Assembly (NCBI RefSeq): GCF_000264455.2
Contig: NC_017958.1
Span: 186,001 to 250,000 of the forward strand
Length of the DNA: 64,000 nt
Reading direction: 5' to 3'
Source: Tistrella mobilis KA081020-065
GTDB lineage: Bacteria; Pseudomonadota; Alphaproteobacteria; Tistrellales; Tistrellaceae
The notes under the pieces are model-generated. The model saw only the letters and a list, made by a program, of their open reading frames with translations, had not been told where the DNA came from and did not search any database. Each line of letters opens with the position of its first letter. Position 1 is the stretch's first letter. Below, piece after piece: positions 52,799-63,889 of the stretch. The translations under genes were made by a program, and so were the position numbers.

Positions 52799-53551
52799 TC
52801 AGAGGAACTTCCGATTCGCCTCGGCCTCCGGCACCTTCAGCCCCAGCACCTCGACCCGCGGGGTGATCTGGGCGATGAAGCGCCGGCGGGCTTCTTCATT
52901 GGTGTACTGGCGCAGGCCCCACTTCACATAAAGCGGCGAGCGCTTGCTTTCCGAGCTGCCGAAGAGGTCGAGCGTGATCGGCCAGGCCTTTTCCAGCATC
53001 GCCTGGGCATCCTTCAGCCCCTCTTCCGTCTGGCAGTATTCCCAGACGATCCGGTAGCCCTGGGCGACGTGGTTGTGCTCGTCGATGATGACGCTGGTGC
53101 ACATGTCGGCGATCGGCTTGTACGAGCTTTTCGACATCTCGTGGATCTGCGCCAGCACGGCGGCTTCGCCGATGAACGAGAACATGCCGCGGCCCAGCCA
53201 GTTCTCGATCCGGCGCACACCCTCGGTGCGGTAGAATTCGCGCTGATCCAGATGCTGCTGCAGCATATAGGCGGTGTCGATGCCGATATCGTCCAGCACC
53301 GCCTTGCCGCGGATGTAGTGATCCATCTCCTCGGCGGCACGCTCGCAGCACACCTTGCGCTCGAAGGCGGTCGGCGCCATCGGATAGAAGATCTGGATGT
53401 AGTCGTCGGCACCGGTCAGCTCGCCCTCGGTATGGGCGCGCAGCTGATGGATCACCAGCTCCTGGTACTCGTCCGGCATCTCGCGGAAGGCCTTGGCATC
53501 CGGCACGAGCAGCCGCTCCCCGGCGGCAGCATGAGCGGTCTGTTCGGTCAT
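52799..53551 (-). CDS. PaaA/PaaC-like diiron protein (phenylacetic acid catabolic family)
   Basis: A 250-residue helical protein of the PaaA/PaaC family. Two E-x2-H motifs are visible, Glu75-Met-Asp-His78 (EEMDHYIRG) and Glu158-His-Asn-His161 (IIDEHNHVAQG), with Glu129 (FIGEAAVLAQI) between, which suits a diiron centre. PaaA forms the epoxidase of phenylacetyl-CoA breakdown, but the partners PaaB-E are absent here, so another substrate is likely. The next gene upstream is a thioesterase, 205 nt away, and that gap holds two repeat copies. A ribosome site AAGGAAC precedes the ATG. Confidence 0.75.
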   Translation of the reverse strand: MTEQTAHAAAGERLLVPDAKAFREMPDEYQELVIHQLRAHTEGELTGADDYIQIFYPMAPTAFERKVCCERAAEEMDHYIRGKAVLDDIGIDTAYMLQQHLDQREFYRTEGVRRIENWLGRGMFSFIGEAAVLAQIHEMSKSSYKPIADMCTSVIIDEHNHVAQGYRIVWEYCQTEEGLKDAQAMLEKAWPITLDLFGSSESKRSPLYVKWGLRQYTNEEARRRFIAQITPRVEVLGLKVPEAEANRKFL

Positions 53552-53571
53552 CTTGAGCGTTCCTTTTTGGT

Positions 53572-53650
53572 GGTCCCTCGCCGGGCGGGCGCTGCCGCGC
53601 CCTTGGCCGCCGCCTCAGTGGCGGCTTGGACCGACCCGGGGGTCGGTTCC
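53572..53650 (+). repeat. Dispersed hairpin repeat, copy B
   Basis: Near-identical to copy C 109 nt further on and shares its core with copy A at 5101. It contains a GC-rich arm, the core CCTTGGCCGCCGCCTCAGTG plus GGCGGCT, and a final hairpin GGACCGACC-CGGG-GGTCGGTTC. It lies just upstream of the ribosome-binding site of the PaaA-like gene on the opposite strand. Confidence 0.75.
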
Positions 53651-53680
53651 GAAGGGAATTGGTGGTGGTGGTGATTCCGT

Positions 53681-53758
53681 GGTCCCTCGCCGGGCGGGCG
53701 CTGCCGCGCCCTTGGCCGCCGCCTCAATGGCGGCTTGAACCGACCTGGAGGTCGGTTC
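53681..53758 (+). repeat. Dispersed hairpin repeat, copy C
   Basis: Same element as copy B, with core ...GCCTCAATGGCGGCT and a perfect terminal hairpin GAACCGACC-TGGA-GGTCGGTTC (53737-53758). The end coincides with the TGA stop codon of the thioesterase gene (53757-53759). Copies B and C form a direct repeat in an operon gap. Confidence 0.8.
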
Positions 53759-54236
53759 AAAGAGGGGGGCTGAGGGATGTCGGTGGCTGGTTGACGGCGG
53801 TGACGACGCCCGCAGCGCGGACGCGGGGGCCGCCGCGGGCGTCGGAAATGGTGGCGGCAAGCAGGACCGTGCCGGTGCCGGCCTGGCCCTCGATTTCGGC
53901 ACGGGCGATCACCCCCCGGGGCAGGACGGGGCCCAGCCAGCGCTGATCCAGCGAGACCAGGCGCGAGGGGGCATCGCCCAGAACGGCGGCGGCAGCGGCC
54001 CGCATGGCGCGTTCCATCAGCGCCTGAAGGATGCCGCCATTGATCAGCGCACGTTCGGCGCCGCCCTTGTGAAAGGGCTGAAGGCGGGTGATGGTCGCGA
54101 TCGCCGCATCGGGGCCGTCGGCCTCGACCCGGATCGCGTTGTGCAGCGCCACCGGCTCGGCCGAAAGCCGGGCCGCAGCCAGGGCGATCCCGGCCGCGGC
54201 GTCGGTTTCCGGTGCATCGGCCGGCAGCACGGTCAC
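53757..54236 (-). CDS. Hotdog-fold PaaI-type thioesterase
   Basis: A 159-residue protein with hotdog features. RLQPFHKGGAERALINGGILQALMERAMRAAAAAVLG corresponds to the central helix with the usual HGG-x replaced by INGG. LVSLDQRWLGPVLPRGVIARAEIEGQAGTGTVLLAATISDARG is the beta sheet region. Thioesterase activity on acyl-CoA is inferred from the fold. It overlaps the radical SAM stop by 4 nt, so both are coupled. Its own stop touches repeat copy C. Confidence 0.72.
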   Translation of the reverse strand: MTVLPADAPETDAAAGIALAAARLSAEPVALHNAIRVEADGPDAAIATITRLQPFHKGGAERALINGGILQALMERAMRAAAAAVLGDAPSRLVSLDQRWLGPVLPRGVIARAEIEGQAGTGTVLLAATISDARGGPRVRAAGVVTAVNQPPTSLSPPL

Positions 54237-55498
54237 GCCACCACCTCAGGCGCCCGGACCCGGATCTCGCCCGCCTCTGCCGCCTCGCGGCCGGCAACGG
54301 CGGCCAGAAGCGGGTTGGGCAGGGTTTCGCCATGGGCCAGATCGACCGAGACCTGCGCGGCATGGCCGTCGCCGATCGGGTCCATCACCGCCTGACGGCG
54401 GCCGGCATCCTTGGTCCAGTGGAACGGACCCCAGATGAACTGCTTCCAGTAGCTCTCGGCCATCTCGACCCAGGTCTCGAGCATCACCTTGTCGGTGAGG
54501 AAGCGGTCCATGCTGACCACCATCCACGAGATCACCGCCTGGCTGTCGCGGCAGCCGTTGCAATGGCCCGAGGTGCAGCAGAACTTCACCGTCTTCAGGT
54601 CCGCCGCCCAGGTGTTGAAGAAGGGCAGCACCGGGTTGCCGTTGACCAGCCGGTCGGCATGGCCGGCATGATCCTGCGACAGCGACGGGCAGACGTCATA
54701 GCCGAAGCGGCCGAAATGGCTGCGGCCGGTGATCATGGTGCGGATGTAGTAGGGCGTGCTGACCACGGTCTCGGGATATTTCGCCCGCACCCGAAGTGCC
54801 TCTTCCAGCAGCTCTTCCTGCCGGGCAAGCGCCGTCGGATCCTCGGCGTCATAGGCGCTGTAGAAGTTGAAGTTGACCCGGTTACCGTTGTCGCGGATCC
54901 GGACCACCGTGTCTTCGATATGCTCGATGCCGGTCTCGGTCAGCGCATAGATGAAGCCCGCGCGCGGGTCGTCGCGATAATTGCCGAGCGCAGTCTCGAA
55001 CAGGCCGCTGAAGGTGCGGCCGCTGGGCTTGATGCCGCGCAGCTGATCGTCCATCGGCCCGCCGCCGAACAGGGTCAGGCCGATCGCGACATTCTCGAAC
55101 CCCTCCATCGGCAGCCGGCGCAGCCCGTTGGACGAGATCGTCACATAGGGCATGTGCTTGACATAGAGCCGCAGCCGATCGGGAAAGAGCGTCGGCTCGC
55201 CGCCGATCACCAGGGCGGCATTCACCCGCCGTTCCTTGGTCTCCTTGATCAGAAAGGCTTCCAGCGCCTCGGCATCCTTGGCCTCCCGCGTGGCGGTGTC
55301 GTGGCCGTATTCGAAGAACCAGCAGCCCTTGCAACGGATGTTGCAGGCATTGGTGAGGTGATATTCGCTGACGCGGATCTTGCGGGAGAAGCGCAGCACC
55401 GCCTGCAGGCGGTCGCGAAGCTCGTCCTCGCCGTCGAGCAACGCCTCCAGGCGTTGCATGCGCTCGCGCGTCACAGTGCGATTTTCGTCGGTCTTCAT
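54233..55498 (-). CDS. Radical SAM protein with C-terminal cysteine cluster, function unknown
   Basis: A 421-residue protein with the CxxxCxxC cluster motif at Cys52, Cys56 and Cys59 (HLTNACNIRCKGCWFF). The GGEPT glycine motif is at about 99-103 (VIGGEPTLFPDRLRLY). The C-terminal region has Cys270 (YDVCPSL) and FCCTSGHCNGC (307, 308, 313, 316), which could bind auxiliary clusters as in SPASM proteins. No RiPP precursor or known partner is adjacent; the neighbours are a thioesterase, diiron proteins and a Rieske oxygenase. The substrate is unknown. GGEPT proteins of this type often modify peptides or small molecules. Confidence 0.8.
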   Translation of the reverse strand: MKTDENRTVTRERMQRLEALLDGEDELRDRLQAVLRFSRKIRVSEYHLTNACNIRCKGCWFFEYGHDTATREAKDAEALEAFLIKETKERRVNAALVIGGEPTLFPDRLRLYVKHMPYVTISSNGLRRLPMEGFENVAIGLTLFGGGPMDDQLRGIKPSGRTFSGLFETALGNYRDDPRAGFIYALTETGIEHIEDTVVRIRDNGNRVNFNFYSAYDAEDPTALARQEELLEEALRVRAKYPETVVSTPYYIRTMITGRSHFGRFGYDVCPSLSQDHAGHADRLVNGNPVLPFFNTWAADLKTVKFCCTSGHCNGCRDSQAVISWMVVSMDRFLTDKVMLETWVEMAESYWKQFIWGPFHWTKDAGRRQAVMDPIGDGHAAQVSVDLAHGETLPNPLLAAVAGREAAEAGEIRVRAPEVVA

Positions 55499-55697
55499 CC
55501 GAGGCAGCCCCTTCGTCGTCGTCGTTTCGCGGATCGGCGGGGGTCGCAGATTGAGAGCCGGGCGGACGCACGCAGCTTCCCGGGCAGGCGCGTGGTGGCC
55601 ACGCGCCCTCAGAAGATCTGGTCGTCATATCAGTGCGGTGTCGCCGCGCCGGCTCAGGACCCGGGGATCACAGGGTCCGGGATCACGGGATCCGGGA

Positions 55698-56879
55698 TCA
55701 CTCGGCCGCTTCGGCGTAGCGGACCCAATCGGCCTGACCGTTCAGCATCGCCTCCACCTCCTGGTGGAACCAGGCGAGAGCCTGTTCGTAACGGCCGAAG
55801 ACGAAATGGTCGTTGGCACCGGAATTGAGCGCCGCCTGGATGGCCTCGGAGCGGTCGCTGTCCTCTTCGGTCACCTCGAAGACGACATGCATGCTCTTCG
55901 ACCAGATGTCCTGGGCGGTGGCGCTTTCCAGATATTTCGGCGGCACCAGCGTGTAGGCCGGCAGCTTGCAATTGTCGATGCCGTCGGGCCAGACCTGGAA
56001 GATGGCGCAATGATCGGGCAGCACCGCCAGCATCAGATTGGGGAAGATGGTGTAGAGCACGGTGGAATGGTCGCGCAGGTTCCAGGTCTCGCGATCCTGG
56101 TCGCGGATCTCGGGGATCGAGCGCTTGGGCAGCACCACCCGGGCATGCGGCGACAGCCGGTCGAAGGCGGCGGTGTTGTCCAGGAAGACCGGCCAGATGG
56201 TCTTCGTGTGGGTGCGGCGGGTGTGATAGTTCTCAAGGAACGTATCCAGCGCCAGCTTCCAGTTGGTCTTCTTCTCCAGCTGGGCAGGCCGCCAGACGAC
56301 GTAATCGGCGGTGCCGATATGCTCAAGCTCATGCGCCATCGGCCCCAGCCAGGCATCGACATCCACCTTGGGCGCGGTCGGGTCCACCTGGACGAAGACG
56401 AAGCCATAGCGCTCGGCGCAATGCAGCCGGCGCAGGCCCATCTCCTCGCGCTTCATGTTCGGGAAGCCTTCCGCCGCGGGCACGCCGACCAGCTTGCCGT
56501 CGGTACCGTAGGTCCAGGCATGATAGGGGCAGACGAAGCTGCGCTTGTGGCTGCCGCATTCCTCCCAGACCAGCTTGGTCCCGCGGTGGCGGCAGGCGTT
56601 CACAAAGGCGTTGACCGAACCGTCCTGGGTGCGGACCAGCAGGATCGGCACCCCGGTCACGTCCATGGTCTTGTAGTCGCCCGGCTTGGGCAACTCGCTG
56701 CCATGGGCGACGATGATCGGGTTGCGGCGGAAGATGATCTCGACCTCGCGCTTGTAGCGCTCGGGATCGATATAGCGGCTGACCGGATTGTGATACTCGG
56801 CCGGGTCCATTTCCGTGGTGCGACGATCGATCATATCGAACACGCGATCGATCAGATGCACCTGGGTAGCGTGATCCAT
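55698..56879 (-). CDS. Rieske non-heme iron oxygenase, large subunit
   Basis: A 393-residue ring-hydroxylating-type oxygenase. The Rieske cluster ligands are Cys96 and His98 (NACRHRGTKL) and Cys117 and His120 (FVCPYHAWTYG). The mononuclear iron site is in DTFLENYHTRRTHTKTI (His219, His224). It would hydroxylate or demethylate an organic substrate using O2 and electrons from a reductase that is not in this window. Length and ligands look intact. A good promoter lies upstream. The radical SAM gene follows 199 nt downstream on the same strand. Confidence 0.86.
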   Translation of the reverse strand: MDHATQVHLIDRVFDMIDRRTTEMDPAEYHNPVSRYIDPERYKREVEIIFRRNPIIVAHGSELPKPGDYKTMDVTGVPILLVRTQDGSVNAFVNACRHRGTKLVWEECGSHKRSFVCPYHAWTYGTDGKLVGVPAAEGFPNMKREEMGLRRLHCAERYGFVFVQVDPTAPKVDVDAWLGPMAHELEHIGTADYVVWRPAQLEKKTNWKLALDTFLENYHTRRTHTKTIWPVFLDNTAAFDRLSPHARVVLPKRSIPEIRDQDRETWNLRDHSTVLYTIFPNLMLAVLPDHCAIFQVWPDGIDNCKLPAYTLVPPKYLESATAQDIWSKSMHVVFEVTEEDSDRSEAIQAALNSGANDHFVFGRYEQALAWFHQEVEAMLNGQADWVRYAEAAE

Positions 56880-56986
56880 GGCGTCCTCATCGAATTATTG
56901 ATTTTTAGAGCATCGGGTCGGGTCTGCGGACGGGCACGCATCCGGGAAGGACGGCTGGCTGCCCTGGGGACTCAAACTCGGTTCAA

Positions 56987-57015
56987 AATATACCTGTGGT
57001 TGTGATCTATCGCAA
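56987..57015 (-). promoter_or_regulatory. Sigma70-type promoter of the Rieske gene
   Basis: On the minus strand TTGCGA (57010-57015) is followed by a 17-nt spacer and TATATT (56987-56992). Four of six -35 bases and five of six -10 bases match the consensus. The spacing is ideal, and the ATG of the Rieske gene is about 107 nt downstream. The whole 309-nt gap 56880-57188 holds no recognisable gene; an AT-rich core surrounds this promoter. Confidence 0.65.
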
Positions 57016-57188
57016 TGCACGAAATAGATGAACAATAATCTACCCATGATTCGAAATCTTCGACTTGGGCCCGATCCGGATGATGGACGTGTGCAGGCCG
57101 TCGAAAAATTCCGGGGGACGGCTCCGGCCGCGCATGATGGCGGGCGGGTCCGTCCCCCGGATGCAGGTATGTAATGGCGCCGGCCGGT

Positions 57189-57659
57189 TCAGTTGCGCGG
57201 GTGCAGCACGGCGCAGGTGGTTGTCGCATGGGCGTAAAGCGTGCCGTCGGGGCCGATCAGCCGACCTTCCGCCGTTCCCAGCATGCGGCCGGTATGGATG
57301 GCGCGGCCGATGGCGCGCACCGGGCTGATGGTCACCGGCAGGGCCCGCACCATGTTGACCTTCAGCTCTACGGTGGTAGAGCCCACCCCCGCCGGCATCA
57401 GGCTGTGGATGGCGCAGGCGACCGCGGCGTCCAGCAGGGTCGCCATATAGCCGCCATGGGCGACGCCCATGCCGTTCAGCACATGCGGGCCCGGCTCGGC
57501 CACGATTTCCGCCTCGCCGCGTTCGATCCGCGCCAGGCGGAAGCCCAGCGTCTCGGCGATCGGCGACAGCGAGCGGCCGCCATCGATATAGGCCTGCAGC
57601 TGCGCCAGCCCGTCGAGGCCGGCGATGTCGTGAGCTTCGGCATCTCCGGTCGCACTCAT
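57189..57659 (-). CDS. PaaI-type hotdog thioesterase
   Basis: A 156-residue protein with the PaaI thioesterase pattern. LNGMGVAHGGYMATLLDAAVACAIHSL carries the HGG with the nearby Asp on the helix, and STTVELKVNMVRAL is the conserved beta strand. It probably hydrolyses an acyl-CoA released during the pathway. It overlaps the MaoC gene by 4 nt, so the two are coupled. Start at 57659; the frame is open to 57689. Confidence 0.85.
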   Translation of the reverse strand: MSATGDAEAHDIAGLDGLAQLQAYIDGGRSLSPIAETLGFRLARIERGEAEIVAEPGPHVLNGMGVAHGGYMATLLDAAVACAIHSLMPAGVGSTTVELKVNMVRALPVTISPVRAIGRAIHTGRMLGTAEGRLIGPDGTLYAHATTTCAVLHPRN

Positions 57660-58141
57660 GCCACCACCACCCGCCGACGGAGCATCCACATGCTGCGCAT
57701 GGTGCAGATCACCTCGTCATTCTGGTTGTAGGTCTTGTAGAGCAGTTTGACGATACCGCGGTCCGGCTTCGACCGGCTGGGGATGACCTCCGTCACCTCC
57801 AGCTCCAGACGGATGGTATCGCCGGGACGCATCGGCTTCAGCCAGCGGACCTCGTCGAGGCCGGGCGAGCCCATCGACGCGGTCGAGACGATCTGCGCCT
57901 CCAGCACCAGCCTGAAGCCGAGCGCGAGGGTATGGAAGCCGCTGGCGATGATCCCGCCATAGATGCTGGCGGCAGCCGCTTCGCGATCGACATGGAAGGG
58001 CTGGTTGTCGAACTGGCTGGCGAAGGCGATGATCTCGTCTTCGGTGACGCTGCGCGCGGGCGTGCGGAAGACCTGCCCGGCGGCGAAATCCTCGAAATGG
58101 AGGTCGGTCACGGGCGGGGTGGCGGCGGTGTCTGCGGACAT
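57656..58141 (-). CDS. MaoC-like hydratase/dehydratase
   Basis: A 161-residue hotdog protein of the MaoC dehydratase family. DLHFEDFAAGQVFRTPARSVTEDEIIAFASQFDNQPFH is the start, with the catalytic Asp and His in the region DNQPFHVDREAA. The helix reads IYGGIIASGFHTLALGFRL, and VRWLKPMRPGDTIRLELEVTEV follows. It would hydrate an enoyl-CoA or a similar acid. It is the first gene of the group that runs to 51500 and is coupled to a thioesterase gene. AAACG-AA-CGTTT (58186-58197) lies about 45 nt upstream and could be an operator. Confidence 0.85.
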   Translation of the reverse strand: MSADTAATPPVTDLHFEDFAAGQVFRTPARSVTEDEIIAFASQFDNQPFHVDREAAAASIYGGIIASGFHTLALGFRLVLEAQIVSTASMGSPGLDEVRWLKPMRPGDTIRLELEVTEVIPSRSKPDRGIVKLLYKTYNQNDEVICTMRSMWMLRRRVVVA

Positions 58142-58232
58142 GGGATCAGGCTACCTTGCTGCGGGTCTCTTCCTGCGGACCCTTGAAACGAACGTTTGAT
58201 CCGCAGGAGTATGCCCGTTTCCGGCGGCCCCG

Positions 58233-60359
<2,127 letters not shown>

Positions 60360-60437
60360 TCAAGACGCGGTATCGAAGGATGGGGCGCGAGATGTACGAC
60401 GAGCCGGCGCCGGGGGCAAGCCCGGCGGCAGAGCCGC

Positions 60438-62114
60438 TCAACTGCGCACGGCCAGGCTCATCAGCCGGTCGGCAGCGGCCCGTGCCTCGGCGGTGAGTTC
60501 GGCGCCGGACAGCATGCGGGCGACCTCTTCGCGCCGCTCGGCCGCGGTCAGGGCCCGCACCTCGGTGAGCGTGGTCTCACCCTCAACCCGCTTTGCGACC
60601 CGCAGATGCAAGTCACCACGTGCTGCGACCTGGGGGTTGTGGGTGACGACCAGGACCTGGGCATGGCCGCCCAGGCGCTGCAGCCGTTCGCCCACCGCAT
60701 CGGCGACGGCACCGCCGATGCCGCTGTCGACCTCGTCGAAGACCAGGGTGCCGGCGCTGGCGGTACGGGCCAGAACCACCTTCAGCGCCAGCATCAGCCG
60801 CGACAGCTCGCCGCCGGATGCCACCCTGGCGAGCGGGCCGGCCGGCGCACCCGGATTGGTGCGGACCATGAACTGGCAGCGCTCGATGCCCTCCGGCCCC
60901 CAGGCGTCTTCCGGCAGCGGATCGAAGGCGACCGCGATCTCGACCCGGCCCATGCGCAGCGGCCCGAGTTCGACGGCGATCGCCTTGATCAGGTCATCGG
61001 CCGCCGCCTTGCGCGCCCGGCTCAGATCTTCTGCCACCTCGCGATAAACCCGGCGCGCCTCGGCGGCGGCGGCGGTCAGTTTCGCCGCGACCGTGCCGCC
61101 GCCGTCGATCAGCTCCAGCCGGGCGCGCAGCTTGCGGGCAAGCTCGGGCAGGTCTTCGGTCGTCACCTGATGGCGGCGGGCGGCGGCCCGCAGGGCATAG
61201 AGCCGGTCCTCCACCACTTCCAGGCTGTCCTCGCCCAGATCGAGGTCGGCAAGCAGCCGCTCGACCCCGGCCACCCCTTCGCCGATCTCGATCGAGGCCC
61301 GTTCCAGCCCGGCCCGCAGCTGGCGGACCCGCTCGTCGGTTTCGGCATCGGGCAGGCGCTGCAGGGCGCGATCGGCATCCAGCAGCCGCACCTCGAGCGT
61401 CGGCTCGCCGTTCAGCGCATCCAGCGCCGCGTTCAACGCCGCCACCATCCGGTCGGCATTCTGCAACCGCTGGCGGCGGTGGACCAGATCCTCCTCCTCC
61501 CCCGGCTGCGGCTTCAGCTTGTCGAGATCGGCGAGGCTGGTGCGGAGATGATCCTCTTCGCGCCGCACGGCCTCGGCCTCGGCCTCGGCGCGGTCGCGGG
61601 CGGTGTCGGCGGCCTGCATCTCGCGGAAGCGGCGCGCCACCTCGGCCTTCAGCGCCTCGTGGCCGCCGAACTGGTCCAGCACCTCGCGATGGGTGCGCGG
61701 GTCCAGCAGGCCGTGCTGGTCGTGCTGGCCGTGGATTTCGACCAGAACCTCGCCCAGCTGGCGCAGCAGACCCACGCCGACCGCCCGGTCGTTCACCCAG
61801 GCGCGGCTGCGGCCATCGGGGGTGACGGTGCGGCGCAGGATCAGCGGCAGCGCCGCCGGTATCTCCTGCTCTGCCAGCATGGTCAGCGCCGGATGATCCT
61901 CCGCCACCTCGAACACGGCGGTGACCGAGGCCTGGGCGGCACCGGCGCGCACCAGCCCGCTGTCGCCCCGCGCCCCCAGCGCGAGCCCCAGCGCATCGAG
62001 CAGGATCGACTTGCCGGCACCGGTCTCGCCGGTGAGGACGGCAAGGCCGGGGCCGAGGTCGAGATCGAGCCGGTCGATCAGAACCACGTCGCGGATCGAG
62101 AGACTGGCGAGCAT
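60438..62114 (-). CDS. recN: DNA repair protein RecN
   Basis: A 558-residue SMC-like ATPase for double-strand break repair. The Walker A is VLTGETGAGKSILLDALGLALG. Coiled-coil arms lie in the middle (RDRAEAEAEAVRREEDHLRTSLADLDKL). The signature GGELSRLMLALKVVL and Walker B TLVFDEVDSGIGGAVADAVGE are in the C-terminal part. VEIHGQHDQHGLLDPRTHREVLDQFG is typical of RecN. The ATG at 62114 places MLASLSIRDVVLIDRL at the usual N-terminus. ligA follows on the same strand. Confidence 0.95.
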   Translation of the reverse strand: MLASLSIRDVVLIDRLDLDLGPGLAVLTGETGAGKSILLDALGLALGARGDSGLVRAGAAQASVTAVFEVAEDHPALTMLAEQEIPAALPLILRRTVTPDGRSRAWVNDRAVGVGLLRQLGEVLVEIHGQHDQHGLLDPRTHREVLDQFGGHEALKAEVARRFREMQAADTARDRAEAEAEAVRREEDHLRTSLADLDKLKPQPGEEEDLVHRRQRLQNADRMVAALNAALDALNGEPTLEVRLLDADRALQRLPDAETDERVRQLRAGLERASIEIGEGVAGVERLLADLDLGEDSLEVVEDRLYALRAAARRHQVTTEDLPELARKLRARLELIDGGGTVAAKLTAAAAEARRVYREVAEDLSRARKAAADDLIKAIAVELGPLRMGRVEIAVAFDPLPEDAWGPEGIERCQFMVRTNPGAPAGPLARVASGGELSRLMLALKVVLARTASAGTLVFDEVDSGIGGAVADAVGERLQRLGGHAQVLVVTHNPQVAARGDLHLRVAKRVEGETTLTEVRALTAAERREEVARMLSGAELTAEARAAADRLMSLAVRS

Positions 62115-62190
62115 CCGGTCTTCCGTGACGATTGCGAAGGGAACGGGGGGTCGGGTGGGTGGCGAAGCGGGGTTGCGGGCGATCGCGGGA

Positions 62191-63069
62191 TCAGAAGACC
62201 GAGTTGAAGGCGCGGCTGATCCACGACCCCTTGTCTTCCAACGGCTGAAGATTGCGGCCGGTGAGCAGGGCATAGCTGTCTTCGTACCAGTCGCTGCCCG
62301 GATAGTTGTAGCCCAGCACCGCGGCAGCGGTCTGGGCCTCGCGCTCGATGCCGAGCGACAGATAGGCCTCCACCAGGCGGTGCAGAGCCTCCGGCACATG
62401 GGTGGTGGTCTGATAGCGCTCGATCACCGTGCGGAAGCGGTTGATCGCGGCGATGTACATGCCGCGGGTCAGATAGTAGCGGCCGATCTCCATCTCCTTG
62501 CCGGCCAGATGGTCGCGGGCAAGGTCGATCTTCAGCCGCGCGTCGCGGGCATAGGCGCTGTCGGGGAAGCGGCGTACCACCTCCTGGAAGGCCTCCAGCG
62601 ACTTGCGGGTCATCTCCTGGTCGCGGCCGACATCCGAGATCCGCTCATAATGGCAGAGCCCGACCAGATAATAGGCATAGGCGACATTGGGATTGCCGGG
62701 ATGCAGGTCGATGAAGCGCTGCGCGGTGGCGATCGCATCCTCGTACTGATTGGCCTGATAATAGGAATAGGCCGCCATCAGCTGCGCCTCGGTGGCCCAG
62801 GTCGAATAGGGGTGCTGGCGTTCGACCTCGTCAAAGCTCTGCGCCGCCTTACGGTACTCGCCCTGATCGAGTTCGCTCGCCGCTTGGGCGTAGATCTGCT
62901 CCACCGGCCGCTCGACATAGGCGGGACGGTCGTCGTCATCGCTCGAGCATGCAGCAAGTGCCGCCACGCACGCCGCCAGAATGCCGGCCCGCAGGATCCT
63001 GTGGACCCGGGTCACGGCTGTCGCCGTCCGCATCGCGATCGCCCGTTCCGTTGCGACTGCCTTCGCCAT
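62191..63069 (-). CDS. bamD: Outer-membrane assembly lipoprotein BamD
   Basis: A 292-residue lipoprotein of the BAM complex that folds outer-membrane proteins. The signal peptide ends in the lipobox ALAAC (Cys about residue 41), then SSDDDDRPAYVERPVEQIYAQA. TPR-like repeats follow, with FDEVERQHPYSTWATEAQLMAAYSYYQANQYEDAI and FIDLHPGNPNVAYAYYLVGLCHYERI in pieces. The start is uncertain: 63069 or the in-frame ATG at 63033 would both precede the signal. recN and ligA follow on the same strand. lpxC, common upstream of bamD in alphaproteobacteria, is absent here. Confidence 0.92.
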   Translation of the reverse strand: MAKAVATERAIAMRTATAVTRVHRILRAGILAACVAALAACSSDDDDRPAYVERPVEQIYAQAASELDQGEYRKAAQSFDEVERQHPYSTWATEAQLMAAYSYYQANQYEDAIATAQRFIDLHPGNPNVAYAYYLVGLCHYERISDVGRDQEMTRKSLEAFQEVVRRFPDSAYARDARLKIDLARDHLAGKEMEIGRYYLTRGMYIAAINRFRTVIERYQTTTHVPEALHRLVEAYLSLGIEREAQTAAAVLGYNYPGSDWYEDSYALLTGRNLQPLEDKGSWISRAFNSVF

Positions 63070-63889
63070 CCGTTCCCCGTCATGCTGCTCGGTGTCATGT
63101 CACGTCTCTGCCGGCCCTGGCCGGGCGGCCGCTACTATATCATTCCTGATCCGCACGAACAGAGGCGTGGCGCCCTCTCCGCATATCCGTGCCAGCGCCC
63201 GCGGCCCTGTAAGGCCAAGCGCCCGCGGCCATGCAAGGCCAGCGCCCGCGGCCACCCAGGATATGTGATGAGATCCCCTCATTTCGAGGCCGGAACACTT
63301 GCATTCCCTTTGGAAAGACCCGGCAACCCGATCCGTGGACGGGAACGATCCAGCCAACGACCGCCGTACAGCGATGGTGCAACATGCACAACGTCAATGG
63401 CTTCGCGCGATGTACACCCCGTTGCCGCAGGCCGTCCCGTACGGTGCGGCACCCTGGTTTCAAGTCTTGAACCCTGTCCCCTGCGCTCCGGATACGGCCG
63501 CGGCGCGGCATTTGAAGTCCGTCGGCAGCTGACTCAAGAAACGCCATGCTCACATCCCGAGAAATGGCCCAACATCCGATATTTACCATTTCTTCACCAC
63601 GCCAAGGATTTCTGAGTTCATTCTACAAAATCCTTAATTCGTGTCGATATATTCCCATAAACCCGACGACGATCCAATAATTACACTATTGCGTTTTGCA
63701 AATCGTCACAAAAGAAGCCAGATGCCATAAGCCCTGTCATTTGATGGGCAACCGAGGGTGTTATCAGTTTACGGCAGTTTCTAGCGAAAATGCCATAAAC
63801 GATTGTTTTGGTGCCCGCTATGTCTCTTAGCCCACCAAGAATGATTACTCGAAGTTCTGTTTGACAAAGTTGTCCATGGGACCGCAAAT
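63070..63889. other. About 0.8 kb without a recognisable gene
   Basis: The left part is GC-rich and contains a tandem repeat (63194-63253). From about 63530 on, GC drops and short repeated words such as ATGCCATAA (63722 and 63790) occur. Frames are short and show no family similarity. TTGACA (63861-63866) near the following gene could be a -35 element, but I found no good -10 partner. Confidence 0.6.
63194..63253 (+). repeat. Tandem repeat of 23-24 nt, about 2.5 copies
   Basis: Units begin AGCGCCCGCGGCC at 63194, 63218 and 63241, each followed by a variant of NTGNAAGGCC in the first two. They lie upstream of bamD in the region without genes. They look like slippage products. No regulatory role is evident. 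Confidence 0.85.

Noticed and set aside
54233-55498. A RiPP precursor beside the second radical SAM gene
   Set aside because: The gaps at 55499-55697 and 53552-53756 hold only short repeats and no small frame with a leader or Cys-, Ser- or Thr-rich core.
63681-63887. Short minus-strand frame in the low-GC gap
   Set aside because: No ribosome site, no family similarity and poor codon pattern; kept only as part of the gap description.
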